A stretch of 64,000 nucleotides of DNA from Gemmatimonadota bacterium (lineage in GTDB: Bacteria; Gemmatimonadota; Gemmatimonadetes; Gemmatimonadales; Gemmatimonadaceae). The position numbers and the translations under genes are program-made. Position 1 is the first letter of the stretch. Each line of letters begins with the position of its first letter. The DNA is taken from assembly GCA_016182795.1 (NCBI GenBank), contig JACPFW010000029.1, positions 1 through 64,000 of the forward strand. Direction: 5' to 3'. Under the pieces are notes generated by a model that was not told the DNA's origin, did not search any database, and saw nothing but the letters and a program-made list of their open reading frames with translations. Below, piece by piece: positions 39,440 through 47,603 of the stretch.

Positions 39440-40878
39440 GAGAGCTACTCCTGGTTTTCGTGCCGCTGGCCGGCGCGCTCGTCGCGTGGTTCTGGCCGAG
39501 CGACCGCGGGAGACCGTGGTTGCTGCCGGCGGTGGGCGCCGTGCACCTGGTCCTGTCGGCATGGCTGCTCGTGCAGCCGCCGACGGTCGCGCCGAACGCG
39601 TGGATGGGCTTCGACGCCGTGGCGCGGGCCGTGCTGCCGGTGGTCTCGCTGCTGTTCTTCGCGTGCTCCATCTACGCGGTGACCTATCTGGGGCTGCGCG
39701 CCGAGCGGGAGAATCGCGTCTTCGTGTCGGTGCTGATGCTCGTGATCGGCCTGCTGAGCGCGGGGCACCAGGCCCGACACCTGGGCGTGCTGTGGATCGC
39801 CACGGAGGGAGTGACGCTGGCCGCGGTGCCGCTGCTGCATTTCAACGGCACGCCGCGCGCGTTCGAAGCCACCTGGAAGTACCTGCTGGTGGGTGGCACG
39901 GGGATCGCGCTGTCGCTGCTCGGCTCGTTCTGCCTGGGTTACGCGTCGATGCACGGGGGCGGGAGCGGCGACCTGACCTTTGTGGCGCTCGCGGCGCAGG
40001 GCGCGGCGCTGTCGCGCCCGTGGGTGCTGATCGCTTGGGTGCTGCTGCTGGCCGGCTACGGCACGAAGATGGGGTTGGCACCCATGCATACGTGGAAGCC
40101 CGACGCGTACGGCGAGGCGCCGGGGATCGTCGGCGCCCTCCTCGCCGGGGGCGTCACCACGGTGGCGTTCACCGCGCTCCTGCGCGTGCGCGCGGTGGTC
40201 GGCGCGTCGGGGGCGGGCGCGATCGCGGATCGCACGCTGCTGGCCATCGGCCTGTTCTCCATGCTGGTCGCGGCGCTGTTCCTGCTGGGCACGCGGAACT
40301 ACAAGCGCATGCTCGCCTACTCGAGCGTCGAGCACATGGGGATCCTGAGCATCGGCGCGTCGCTCGGCCCGGCGGGCGTGTTCGCGGCGCTGTTCCACGT
40401 TTGGAGCAACGGACTCACCAAGGGGGCGCTGTTCCTGAGTTCGGCCAACATCCGACGCGCCGCCGACTCGGCGTCGATCGACGACGTGCGCGGCATGTCG
40501 GTGCTCACCCCGCGTTCGGCGATGATCTTTGTGGCCGGACTCTTCGCGGTCACGGCGTCGCCGCCGTTCGGTCCGTTCTTCAGCGAACTGCTCGTGCTGC
40601 GCGCCGCGCTCGGTGCAGGGCATTACGCGGCCGTCGCGGTCTTTCTGGTGTGCCTGCTGTTCGCGTTCTTCGGGCTCAGCCGTGTGGTGTTCGCCGTCGT
40701 GGACGGCCGGCCGCGGCCGGCGACGGTGGCGGCCAGTCGCCGGTTCGTCGAGACGGCGGGGTCGTTGGTGCCGCCCGCCCTGCTGCTCGGCCTGTCGCTG
40801 TGGCTCGGGCTCTTCACGCCGGCCGTGCTGCGGGAGTCGTGGACCGCGGCGGTCGCCCAACTGTTTCCGACGCCATGA
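39436..40878 (+). CDS. hyfF: Ehr/Hyf complex antiporter-like subunit, HyfF type
   Basis: 480 residues, NuoN/HyfF-like. About 13-14 hydrophobic segments; IATEGVTLAAVPLLHFNGTP (conserved Glu), GYGTKMGLAPMHTWKPDAYG (Lys/His), RNYKRMLAYSSVEHMGILSI and HVWSNGLTKGALFLSSANIR. This is the third proton-channel-like subunit in the operon and the closest to the peripheral arm in Hyf/FHL structures. Confidence 0.9.
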   Translation: MRELLLVFVPLAGALVAWFWPSDRGRPWLLPAVGAVHLVLSAWLLVQPPTVAPNAWMGFDAVARAVLPVVSLLFFACSIYAVTYLGLRAERENRVFVSVLMLVIGLLSAGHQARHLGVLWIATEGVTLAAVPLLHFNGTPRAFEATWKYLLVGGTGIALSLLGSFCLGYASMHGGGSGDLTFVALAAQGAALSRPWVLIAWVLLLAGYGTKMGLAPMHTWKPDAYGEAPGIVGALLAGGVTTVAFTALLRVRAVVGASGAGAIADRTLLAIGLFSMLVAALFLLGTRNYKRMLAYSSVEHMGILSIGASLGPAGVFAALFHVWSNGLTKGALFLSSANIRRAADSASIDDVRGMSVLTPRSAMIFVAGLFAVTASPPFGPFFSELLVLRAALGAGHYAAVAVFLVCLLFAFFGLSRVVFAVVDGRPRPATVAASRRFVETAGSLVPPALLLGLSLWLGLFTPAVLRESWTAAVAQLFPTP

Positions 40879-42362
40879 GTGGAGACACCCTCTTCGCGCT
40901 GCTGCCCAACGCCGGTTCGCTGCCGTGGGGCGACGTGCCCGAGTGGCCGGCGGCCGAGTTCGTGCGGCGCACCGCGGCCGAACTCGATCGCGGCGCTCGC
41001 CTGTGCAGCTGGTTTGGCGTGCCCGAGGACTCGGGACTGGGAGTCCGGCTCGTGGCGATCGTCGCGTTCGACGCCGACAACACGCTGGCGGTGGGGCGCA
41101 GTCTGCCGGTGAGCGGTTCGGTGCCGTCGCTCACCGTCTTGCACCCGCAGGCGCATCTGTTCGAGCGGGAAGTGTGGGAACAGCACCAGCTCACGCCCGA
41201 GGGACATCCGTGGCTCAAGCCCGTGCGGGCGTCAGCGGGAGAGGCGCCGGCCAACGGCGAGTTCTTCCGGGTGGACGGTGGCGAGGTCCACGAAGTGGCG
41301 GTCGGGCCCGTGCATGCGGGGATCATCGAGCCGGGGCACTTCCGGTTCCAATGCGCGGGCGAGGAGGTGATCCACCTCGAGATCGCGCTCGGCTATCAGC
41401 ACCGCGGCATCGAGCGCGCGCTGGCCGGGGGGCCGCACCGGCTCACCGAGCGGCAGATTGAGACGATCGCCGGCGACACGACGGTGGCGCATGCCACCGC
41501 CTATGCGACCGTGCTGGAGTCGCTCGCGCAGGGCGAGGCGCCGCTGCGCGCGCAGTGGCTGCGCGCAATCGGACTGGAACTTGAGCGGCTCGCGAACCAC
41601 ACGGGCGACCTGGGCGCACTGGCCGGCGACGCCGCCTTCCTGCCGACGTCGGCAGCGTGCGGGAAACTGCGCGGCGACTTCCTGAACCTGACGGCGGCGC
41701 TCTGCGGCAACCGGTTCGGACGCGGGCTTGTGCGCCCGTTCGCGATTGGGCCGGATGTTGATGACGCGTTGGTCGCGCGCATGATGGGCAACCTGACGCG
41801 CGCGCTCGATGACGTGGAGCAGGCCATCGCATGGCTTTGGGACGCGGCGTTGGTGCGCGGCCGCTTTGAAAACGTGGGGACGGTGCACCGCGCGCAGGCG
41901 GAGGAGATCGGGATGGTCGGACCCGCGGCGCGGGCGTGCGGTCTGGTGCGCGACGTCCGCTACGATCACCCGGCGGGATGGCACCGCTTCGCGCAGGCAC
42001 CGGTTGCCGTCTGGCCGGGCGGCGACGTGTTCGCGCGGGCGCGCGTGCGCTCACTCGAGATCCAGCGGTCCGGCGATTTCCTGCGCGAGCAGTTGGGAGT
42101 GCCGCCCGAACGGGAGGCGACCGGCGGTGCGCCGCCGCTCGAGGGGGATACGCTCGCGGTGGCGCTGGTGGAGGGATGGCGTGGCGAGGTGTGCCACGTG
42201 GCGATCACGAACGCATCGGGCGCATTCCGCCGCTACAAGGTCACGGATCCATCGTTCCACAATTGGCCGGGGCTCGCGCTGGCGCTGCGTGGCAACGCGA
42301 TCTCCGACTTTCCGATCTGCAACAAGAGCTTCAGTCTGTCGTACTGCGGTTTCGATCTCTAA
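40875..42362 (+). CDS. hyfG: Ehr complex large subunit, HyfG/NuoCD-like, without NiFe ligands
   Basis: 495 residues. The N-terminal 150 residues are a NuoC-like domain (LFEREVWEQHQLTPEGHPWL), the rest NuoD/large-subunit-like (GYQHRGIERALAG, then LELERLANHTGDLGALAGD). In [NiFe] hydrogenases the first Ni-binding CxxC follows GxxHRGIE by some 20-30 residues; here that stretch reads IETIAGDTTVAH with no Cys. The C-terminal CxxC is also missing: the end is DFPICNKSFSLSYCGFDL. So no Ni-Fe site can form. This matches Ehr-type complexes described as related to, but distinct from, group 4 hydrogenases. The electron donor and acceptor are unknown. Confidence 0.85.
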   Translation: MSGDTLFALLPNAGSLPWGDVPEWPAAEFVRRTAAELDRGARLCSWFGVPEDSGLGVRLVAIVAFDADNTLAVGRSLPVSGSVPSLTVLHPQAHLFEREVWEQHQLTPEGHPWLKPVRASAGEAPANGEFFRVDGGEVHEVAVGPVHAGIIEPGHFRFQCAGEEVIHLEIALGYQHRGIERALAGGPHRLTERQIETIAGDTTVAHATAYATVLESLAQGEAPLRAQWLRAIGLELERLANHTGDLGALAGDAAFLPTSAACGKLRGDFLNLTAALCGNRFGRGLVRPFAIGPDVDDALVARMMGNLTRALDDVEQAIAWLWDAALVRGRFENVGTVHRAQAEEIGMVGPAARACGLVRDVRYDHPAGWHRFAQAPVAVWPGGDVFARARVRSLEIQRSGDFLREQLGVPPEREATGGAPPLEGDTLAVALVEGWRGEVCHVAITNASGAFRRYKVTDPSFHNWPGLALALRGNAISDFPICNKSFSLSYCGFDL

Positions 42363-42376
42363 TCCGGACGCTCCCC

Positions 42377-43201
42377 ATGTTCGTCGTCGACACCCTGTTG
42401 CACCGATTGAAGCGCGGCTGCGAGACGATGGCGTATCCCGACGGCCCGGCGCCGGCGCTCCCCGAGCGGCATGGCGGCGCATTGCGTGTCGACGGCTCCA
42501 AGTGCGACGACGGCTGTGACGCCTGCGTGTCCGTCTGTCCGACAACCGCCATCTCGCGCGCCAACGGGCAGCCGGCGGTGCTGGATCTGGGCCGTTGCGT
42601 GTTCTGCGCGGCGTGCGTGCAGGCCTGTCCGACGGGGGCGATCACGCAGACCGGAGATCATCGCATGGCCGTGCGCCGGCGCGAGGACCTCGTGGTCGGC
42701 GGCCGTGGCGCCGAGGAGGTGCGGTTGGCAGCCGAACTCGACGCGACGCTCATGCGGCTCTTTGGCCGTTCCCTGCGGCTGCGCCAGGTGAGCGCCGGCG
42801 GCTGCAACGCGTGCGAAGCCGACACCAACGTGCTCGGTACGATCGGGTGGGACCTTGGGCGATTCGGCATCCAGTTCGTGGCCTCGCCGCGGCACGCCGA
42901 CGGCTTGCTGATTACCGGTCCCGTCTCGCGCAACATGCAGCGCGCGCTCCGCAAGACGTGGGATGCCGTGCCGGAGCCGCGCATCGTCATCGCCGTCGGC
43001 GCGTGCGCCATCTCGGGCGGGCTGTTCGCCGGCCATCCGGAGGTGCATACGGGCGTGGAGTCCGAGCTCCCGGTCGACCTGTACATTCCGGGCTGTCCGC
43101 CGCACCCGCTGACGATCCTCGATGGGCTGCTGCGGATGCTTGGCCGCCTGGACGAGCGCCGTTTCCCTCCGCGTAGACGCGGCGCGGCGGCCACCGACTG
43201 A
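42377..43201 (+). CDS. Ehr complex Fe-S subunit: ferredoxin domain fused to HyfI/NuoB-like small subunit
   Basis: 274 residues. N-terminal part (about residues 40-95) has two 4Fe-4S sites, CDDGCDACVSVCP and CVFCAACVQACP, equivalent to HyfH/NuoI (note the first has three residues between its first two Cys). The C-terminal part (about 120-255) is NuoB-like: SAGGCNACEADTNVLGTIGW, VAVGACAISGG (here IAVGACAISGG) and IPGCPPHPLTILDGLLRML, supplying the ligands for the cluster nearest the active site. In Hyf/Hyc these are two separate genes. It is the last gene of the operon, 14 bases after hyfG. Confidence 0.9.
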   Translation: MFVVDTLLHRLKRGCETMAYPDGPAPALPERHGGALRVDGSKCDDGCDACVSVCPTTAISRANGQPAVLDLGRCVFCAACVQACPTGAITQTGDHRMAVRRREDLVVGGRGAEEVRLAAELDATLMRLFGRSLRLRQVSAGGCNACEADTNVLGTIGWDLGRFGIQFVASPRHADGLLITGPVSRNMQRALRKTWDAVPEPRIVIAVGACAISGGLFAGHPEVHTGVESELPVDLYIPGCPPHPLTILDGLLRMLGRLDERRFPPRRRGAAATD

Positions 43202-43256
43202 CCCGGCCGCGCCGAGTGAGTAGACCTCGGCTGTCAGTGTCGGTCGTGAGTCAAGG

Positions 43257-43280
43257 CCCCGCCGCCTGACGCTGGCGGGG
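43257..43280 (+). terminator. Terminator-like hairpin after the Ehr operon
   Basis: CCCCGCC (43257-43263) pairs with GGCGGGG (43274-43280), 56 bases after the last stop; no T run follows, so efficiency is doubtful. The 223-base gap 43202-43424 also holds the pntAA promoter candidate. Confidence 0.5.
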
Positions 43281-43334
43281 AGATTGCCTGACGTCGGCTA
43301 AGGCAACACAGAGTACCGCGTCGGAGTGGTCTTG

Positions 43335-43343
43335 TGCTAGAAT
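43335..43343 (+). promoter_or_regulatory. Extended -10 promoter of the pnt operon
   Basis: TGCTAGAAT, an extended -10 (TGn before TAGAAT). There is no good -35 at 17 bases. It gives a leader of about 75 bases with AAGGAAG as Shine-Dalgarno before the ATG at 43425. Confidence 0.55.
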
Positions 43344-43424
43344 TCATGTTGGCTTTTTCCATCGATCCGGCGGGCCTCTGGCGCCGGTGCAGCACACACT
43401 CACACAGCGACAAGGAAGCTGGCC

Positions 43425-44585
43425 ATGATACTGGGCATACCGAAAGAAGTCCTGGAGAACGAGGACCGCGTCGCGGCTCTCCCTGACTCCGTACGCGAGT
43501 ACGTTGCCATGGGATTTGACGTCCTGGTTGAAACGTCGGCGGGCAAGGGCGCCCTCAAGAAGGACGAAGAGTACGTGGCGGCTGGCGCCAAGATCGTCAC
43601 CGATGCCAAGGCGCTCTTCGCCCAGTCGGACATCATCCTCAAGGTCAAGCAGCCGCATTTCAACTCGAAGGTTGGAATGCATGAAGCCGACATGCTGCGC
43701 GAGGGGTCGATTCTCGTCACCTTCCTGCATCCGGCGACGCCGGGCAACCACGACATGATCCGGAAGCTCCGCGACCGCAAGATCACGTCGTTCACGATGG
43801 ACAGCATCCCGCGCATCTCGCGCGCGCAGTCGATGGACGCGCTGACCTCGATGAGCACGGTCACGGGCTACAAGTCGGTGATCATGGCCGCCTACCGCTT
43901 CCCGCGCATTATCCCGATCCTCGGCACGGCGATCGGCACGGTGAAGGCGGCGAAGTTCCTCATCGTTGGCTCCGGAGTGGTGGGCCTGCAGGCGATCGCC
44001 ACGGCGAAGCGCCTGGGCGCGTCGATCAAGGTGTGGGACATCAGCGAGGCCGCGCGCAAGGGCGCCGACAGCCTCGGCGCGAAGATCGCGGGCTTTGACG
44101 TGCCGGCGGAGATCGCGCTCGGCGACGGCGGCTATGCCAAGGCGCTGCCGGAGGAGTGGCTGAAGAAGGAGCGCGCCGCGCTGACGCCGTTCGTCCAGGA
44201 AGCCGACGTGATCATCATGAGCGCGCTCGTGGCGGGCGAGGTGGCCCCGATCCTGATCACCGACGAGATGGTCGCCGGCATGAAGCCCGGCTCCGTGATC
44301 ATGGACGTCTCGGTGGACCAGGGCGGCAACTGCGCGCTGACGGTCCCCGGCCAGGACGTGGTGAAGCACGATGTCTTCATCAGCGGCCGCATGAACATCC
44401 CCGGCTCGGTGGCCGTGGACTCGGCGTGGTTCTACTCGATGAACATGGTCAACTTCGTGAAGAACCTCTTCCAGAAGGGGATCGGGAAGCCCGATTTCGA
44501 GGATGACATCGTCAAGGAGACGCTGGTCACGAACCAGGGCAAGATCCACCACCATGGCGCGCTCAAAGCCATGGGCGAGTTGTAA
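43425..44585 (+). CDS. pntAA: NAD(P) transhydrogenase subunit alpha, part 1 (domain I)
   Basis: 386 residues: the NAD(H)-binding domain I. IPKEVLENEDRVAALPDSVR, VKQPHFNSKVGMHE, RISRAQSMDALTSMSTVTGY and FLIVGSGVVGLQAIATAKRL are diagnostic; the last is the Rossmann loop. Related alanine dehydrogenases are excluded by the pntAB and pntB genes that follow. The enzyme drives NADPH formation with the proton gradient. Confidence 0.94.
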   Translation: MILGIPKEVLENEDRVAALPDSVREYVAMGFDVLVETSAGKGALKKDEEYVAAGAKIVTDAKALFAQSDIILKVKQPHFNSKVGMHEADMLREGSILVTFLHPATPGNHDMIRKLRDRKITSFTMDSIPRISRAQSMDALTSMSTVTGYKSVIMAAYRFPRIIPILGTAIGTVKAAKFLIVGSGVVGLQAIATAKRLGASIKVWDISEAARKGADSLGAKIAGFDVPAEIALGDGGYAKALPEEWLKKERAALTPFVQEADVIIMSALVAGEVAPILITDEMVAGMKPGSVIMDVSVDQGGNCALTVPGQDVVKHDVFISGRMNIPGSVAVDSAWFYSMNMVNFVKNLFQKGIGKPDFEDDIVKETLVTNQGKIHHHGALKAMGEL

Positions 44586-44591
44586 GACGCA

Positions 44592-44912
44592 ATGGTTGAT
44601 CTCCTGCTGTTGCTCGTCGTCTTCGGCTTCTCCTTTGGGGTCGGGCATATCCTGATCTCGCGGGTGCCGCAGATTCTGCACACGCCCCTGATGTCGATGA
44701 CCAATGCCATCTCGGGCGTGACGCTGCTGGGGGCGCTGCTGCTGTTTGCGGTGCCCACCGGTCCGTGGGAGAAGACGCTGGGCGCCATTGCGGTCGGCGC
44801 CGCGGCCTTCAACGTGATTGGCGGGTTTGCGATCACCGACCGGATGCTTCGGCTCTTCAAGTTCAAGACCCGGCATAAGGGCGGGGACGAAGCAGGGGAG
44901 GCAGCGCGCTGA
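44592..44912 (+). CDS. pntAB: NAD(P) transhydrogenase subunit alpha, part 2 (membrane)
   Basis: 106 residues, three transmembrane helices: GFSFGVGHILISRVPQILHT, PLMSMTNAISGVTLLGALLL and FNVIGGFAITDRMLRLFK. Together with PntB it forms the proton channel. It starts 6 bases after pntAA and shares TGATG with pntB. Confidence 0.94.
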   Translation: MVDLLLLLVVFGFSFGVGHILISRVPQILHTPLMSMTNAISGVTLLGALLLFAVPTGPWEKTLGAIAVGAAAFNVIGGFAITDRMLRLFKFKTRHKGGDEAGEAAR

Positions 44913-46366
44913 TGGATTCTGGGCTGCAGTTCCTCATCGACCTTGCGGTCATCCTGATCCTGTTTGCCGGGATCTGGCAGTTTCACACCACGCGGGGCGC
45001 CAAGTGGGGCAATCTCACGGGCGCCTTCGCGCTGGCCAGCGCCGTGGCGCTCGTCCTGTACCGGCATCCTGTCCTGGAGCCCGGCCTCGTGGTCGCGGCG
45101 ATCGTGGTCGGGGGCATCATTGGGGTGGCCATCGCCCTGCGGGCCAACATGATCCAGATCCCCGCCATCGTGGCCTTTCAGCACGGCTTCGGCGGCGTGG
45201 CGGTGTCCTTCGTTTCGTACGTTGAACTGGCGCGCGTCACCGAAACGCTTCCGCTGGCGGGACGCATCTCGGGCCTGCTCGGACTCGTGCTTGGCGCGGC
45301 GACGTTCAGCGGCAGCTTGATTGCCAGCGCCAAGCTGGCGAACCGCATCAAGCAGACGCCGGTGGTGCTGCCGAACCACAATCTCGTGCTGGGGTCGCTG
45401 GCGCTCGTCGCGCTGGTGCTGGTGGTGATCTCCGGCATCTCGGGGATCCTCCCGGTGCACGCGGCACTGATCGTGCTCAGCGCGGTGTCGGTGGTGCTGG
45501 GCGTGGTGTTCGCCATTCGCATCGGCGGCGCCGACATGCCGGTGCTGATCTCGTTCCTCAACGCCACCGCGGGCTTCGCGGCCGCGCTGTGCGGCATCGT
45601 CATCCAGAACCGCCTGCTCATCGCGTGCGGAGCGACGGTGGCGGCGTCGGGCTCCATTCTCACGCACATCATGTGCAAGGGGATGAACCGGAGCCTCCGG
45701 AACGTGTTCATCAGCGCGTCGACGAAGGCGGAGGCCGTGAAGGGCGCGGCGGCGCCGGCGTCGGCGCCGGCCGTCGCGTCGAAGTCGACGGAAACGCCGG
45801 CGTCCGCGCCGGCGACCGCCGCGGTTGCCCCGGCGCCGGCCAAGCCGGTTGGAGATCTGTATGCCGAGGCCGCCGAGGCGGCCAAGGCGGCGAAGACCGT
45901 GGTGATCATTCCGGGGTACGGGATGGCGCTGGCCCACGCGCAGTTCGAGGTGGTCGATCTGGCCAACCGGCTCCAGAAGCGGGGCGCGGACGTGAAGTTC
46001 GCGGTCCATCCGGTCGCGGGGCGCATGCCGGGCCACATGCACGTGATCTTGGCCGAGGCCGAAGTCGATCCCGACGTGCTGTTCGAGATGAACCAGGTCA
46101 ACGACCAGCTGAAGAACACGGACGTCGTGTTCGTGGTTGGGGCGAGCGACGTGGTGAACCCGTCGGCCATCTCGGTGAAGGGGACGCCGATCTCGGGGAT
46201 GCCCATTCTGCTGGCCCACGAGGCCAAGCGCGTGATCGTCTGCAATCTCGACGACAAGCCGGGCTACTCGGGCGTGGAGAACTCTCTGTACAAGGATCCC
46301 AAGGCGCTGCTGCTGCTGGGCGACGCCAAGGCGACGATCGCGGAGTTGATCCAGCGGCTGGCGTAA
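44912..46366 (+). CDS. pntB: NAD(P) transhydrogenase subunit beta, with an Ala/Pro linker
   Basis: 484 residues. N-terminal membrane domain with about eight or nine helices (AFQHGFGGVAVSFVSYVEL; NLVLGSLALVALVLVV), then a 40-residue Ala/Pro/Ser-rich linker (about residues 273-312), then the NADP-binding domain III: VVIIPGYGMALAHAQFEVVD, FAVHPVAGRMPGHMHVILAE, VGASDVVNPSAI and IVCNLDDKPGYSGVENSLYK. The linker is longer than in E. coli PntB and low in complexity. All catalytic motifs are intact. Confidence 0.94.
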   Translation: MDSGLQFLIDLAVILILFAGIWQFHTTRGAKWGNLTGAFALASAVALVLYRHPVLEPGLVVAAIVVGGIIGVAIALRANMIQIPAIVAFQHGFGGVAVSFVSYVELARVTETLPLAGRISGLLGLVLGAATFSGSLIASAKLANRIKQTPVVLPNHNLVLGSLALVALVLVVISGISGILPVHAALIVLSAVSVVLGVVFAIRIGGADMPVLISFLNATAGFAAALCGIVIQNRLLIACGATVAASGSILTHIMCKGMNRSLRNVFISASTKAEAVKGAAAPASAPAVASKSTETPASAPATAAVAPAPAKPVGDLYAEAAEAAKAAKTVVIIPGYGMALAHAQFEVVDLANRLQKRGADVKFAVHPVAGRMPGHMHVILAEAEVDPDVLFEMNQVNDQLKNTDVVFVVGASDVVNPSAISVKGTPISGMPILLAHEAKRVIVCNLDDKPGYSGVENSLYKDPKALLLLGDAKATIAELIQRLA

Positions 46367-46396
46367 GACGTCGCCGGCGGAGGGTGCCGGTCGGTG

Positions 46397-46425
46397 CAGG
46401 GCCCGGGCAAGTGCGCCGGGCCCTG
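46397..46425 (+). terminator. Hairpin after pntB
   Basis: CAGGGCCCGG (46397-46406) and CCGGGCCCTG (46416-46425) form a perfect 10-bp stem with a 9-base loop, 31 bases after the pntB stop; TCTCGTT follows. Confidence 0.7.
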
Positions 46426-46451
46426 TCTCGTTGCCGGCTGTCGCGATTGAC

Positions 46452-46480
46452 TTGTCGCGCCCTGATGCGCCGCCTAACTT
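46452..46480 (+). promoter_or_regulatory. Putative promoter of the rod-shape operon
   Basis: TTGTCG, 17 bases, TAACTT. A second AT element, TATATAG (46497-46503), lies downstream and could be the -10 of another start. The leader to mreB is 50-70 bases, without a clear Shine-Dalgarno. Confidence 0.45.
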
Positions 46481-46553
46481 TCCGGACGTCCGCCGCTATA
46501 TAGTTGCCCGCCCCCAGCCGACTGCGCATGGCCGCGGTCGCGCGTGAGTGTAA

Positions 46554-47597
46554 ATGCGCTGGAATCTTCCGTTCTTCAAATCCGGATCCCTGTTCCCTGC
46601 GAACGCGATCGCTGTCGATCTCGGCACGGCGAACACGCTGGTGTATGTGAAGGGTGAAGGCATTGTGTTGAATGAACCGTCCGTGGTTGCGATGGACCGC
46701 GAGACGAAGAAGATCAAGGGTGTGGGCCTCGAGGCCAAGCGCATGCTCGGCCGCACGCCCGAAGGCATCATCGCGGTGCGTCCGATGAAGGACGGCGTGA
46801 TCGCCGACTTCGACGTCACCGAAAAGATGCTGCGCTACTTCCTCGAGCTGATCATCGAGAAGCACGTCTTCCGCGTGAAGCCGCGCGTGATTGTCTGCGT
46901 GCCGTCGGGCATCACCGAGGTGGAGAAGCGCGCGGTGCGCGACTCGGCGCTCGGCGCCGGCGCCAAGGAAGTGTTCATGGTCGCCGAGCCGATGGCGGCG
47001 GCGATCGGCGTCGGCCTGCCGGTGGAGACGCCAACGGGCAACATGGTGATCGACATTGGCGGCGGCACCACGGAGATCGCGGTCATCGCGCTCAGCGGCA
47101 TCGTGAGCGACACGTCGATCCGCACCGGCGGCGACGAGATCGACACGAGCATCGTGCAGTTCATGCGGTCGGCGTACAACCTGCTGATCGGCGAGCCGAC
47201 GGCGGAAATGATCAAGATCCAGGTGGGCTCGGCGTCGCCGATGGGTGAAGAGCGCGAGATGGAAGTGAAGGGGCGCGACCTGGTGTCGGGCATCCCGAAG
47301 ACGGTGCGCGTGCACAGCGCCGAGATTCGCGACGCGATGCAGCAGCCGATCCAGCAGATCGTCGACGCGGTGCGTCGCGCGCTGGAGATCACGCCACCGG
47401 AGCTGGCGAGCGACATCGTGGACCGCGGCATCGTGATGACCGGCGGCGGCGCGCTGATCCGCGGGCTCGATGTCCTGTTGACGCAGGAGACGGGGCTGCC
47501 GATCCACGTTGACGAGGACCCGCTGACGTGCGTCGTGCGCGGCACGGGGCGCATCCTCGACGACGAAGAGAAGTACTGGTCGGTTCTCACCACCTAG
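46554..47597 (+). CDS. mreB: Rod shape-determining protein MreB (actin-like)
   Basis: 347 residues. Actin-fold ATPase: AIAVDLGTANTLVYVKGEGI (phosphate 1), MVIDIGGGTTEIAVIAL (phosphate 2), and GIVMTGGGALIRGLDVLL (adenosine). The N-terminal segment RWNLPFFKSGSLFP could be the membrane-binding region. First gene of mreB-mreC-mreD-mrdA-rodA, which directs elongation of peptidoglycan in rod cells. Confidence 0.96.
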   Translation: MRWNLPFFKSGSLFPANAIAVDLGTANTLVYVKGEGIVLNEPSVVAMDRETKKIKGVGLEAKRMLGRTPEGIIAVRPMKDGVIADFDVTEKMLRYFLELIIEKHVFRVKPRVIVCVPSGITEVEKRAVRDSALGAGAKEVFMVAEPMAAAIGVGLPVETPTGNMVIDIGGGTTEIAVIALSGIVSDTSIRTGGDEIDTSIVQFMRSAYNLLIGEPTAEMIKIQVGSASPMGEEREMEVKGRDLVSGIPKTVRVHSAEIRDAMQQPIQQIVDAVRRALEITPPELASDIVDRGIVMTGGGALIRGLDVLLTQETGLPIHVDEDPLTCVVRGTGRILDDEEKYWSVLTT

Positions 47598-47603
47598 CCG
47601 ACA

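Noticed and set aside
40875-42362. Calling the operon a functional hydrogenase-4 or formate hydrogenlyase
   Set aside because: The large subunit has no nickel-binding CxxC motif and no formate dehydrogenase or maturation gene is nearby.
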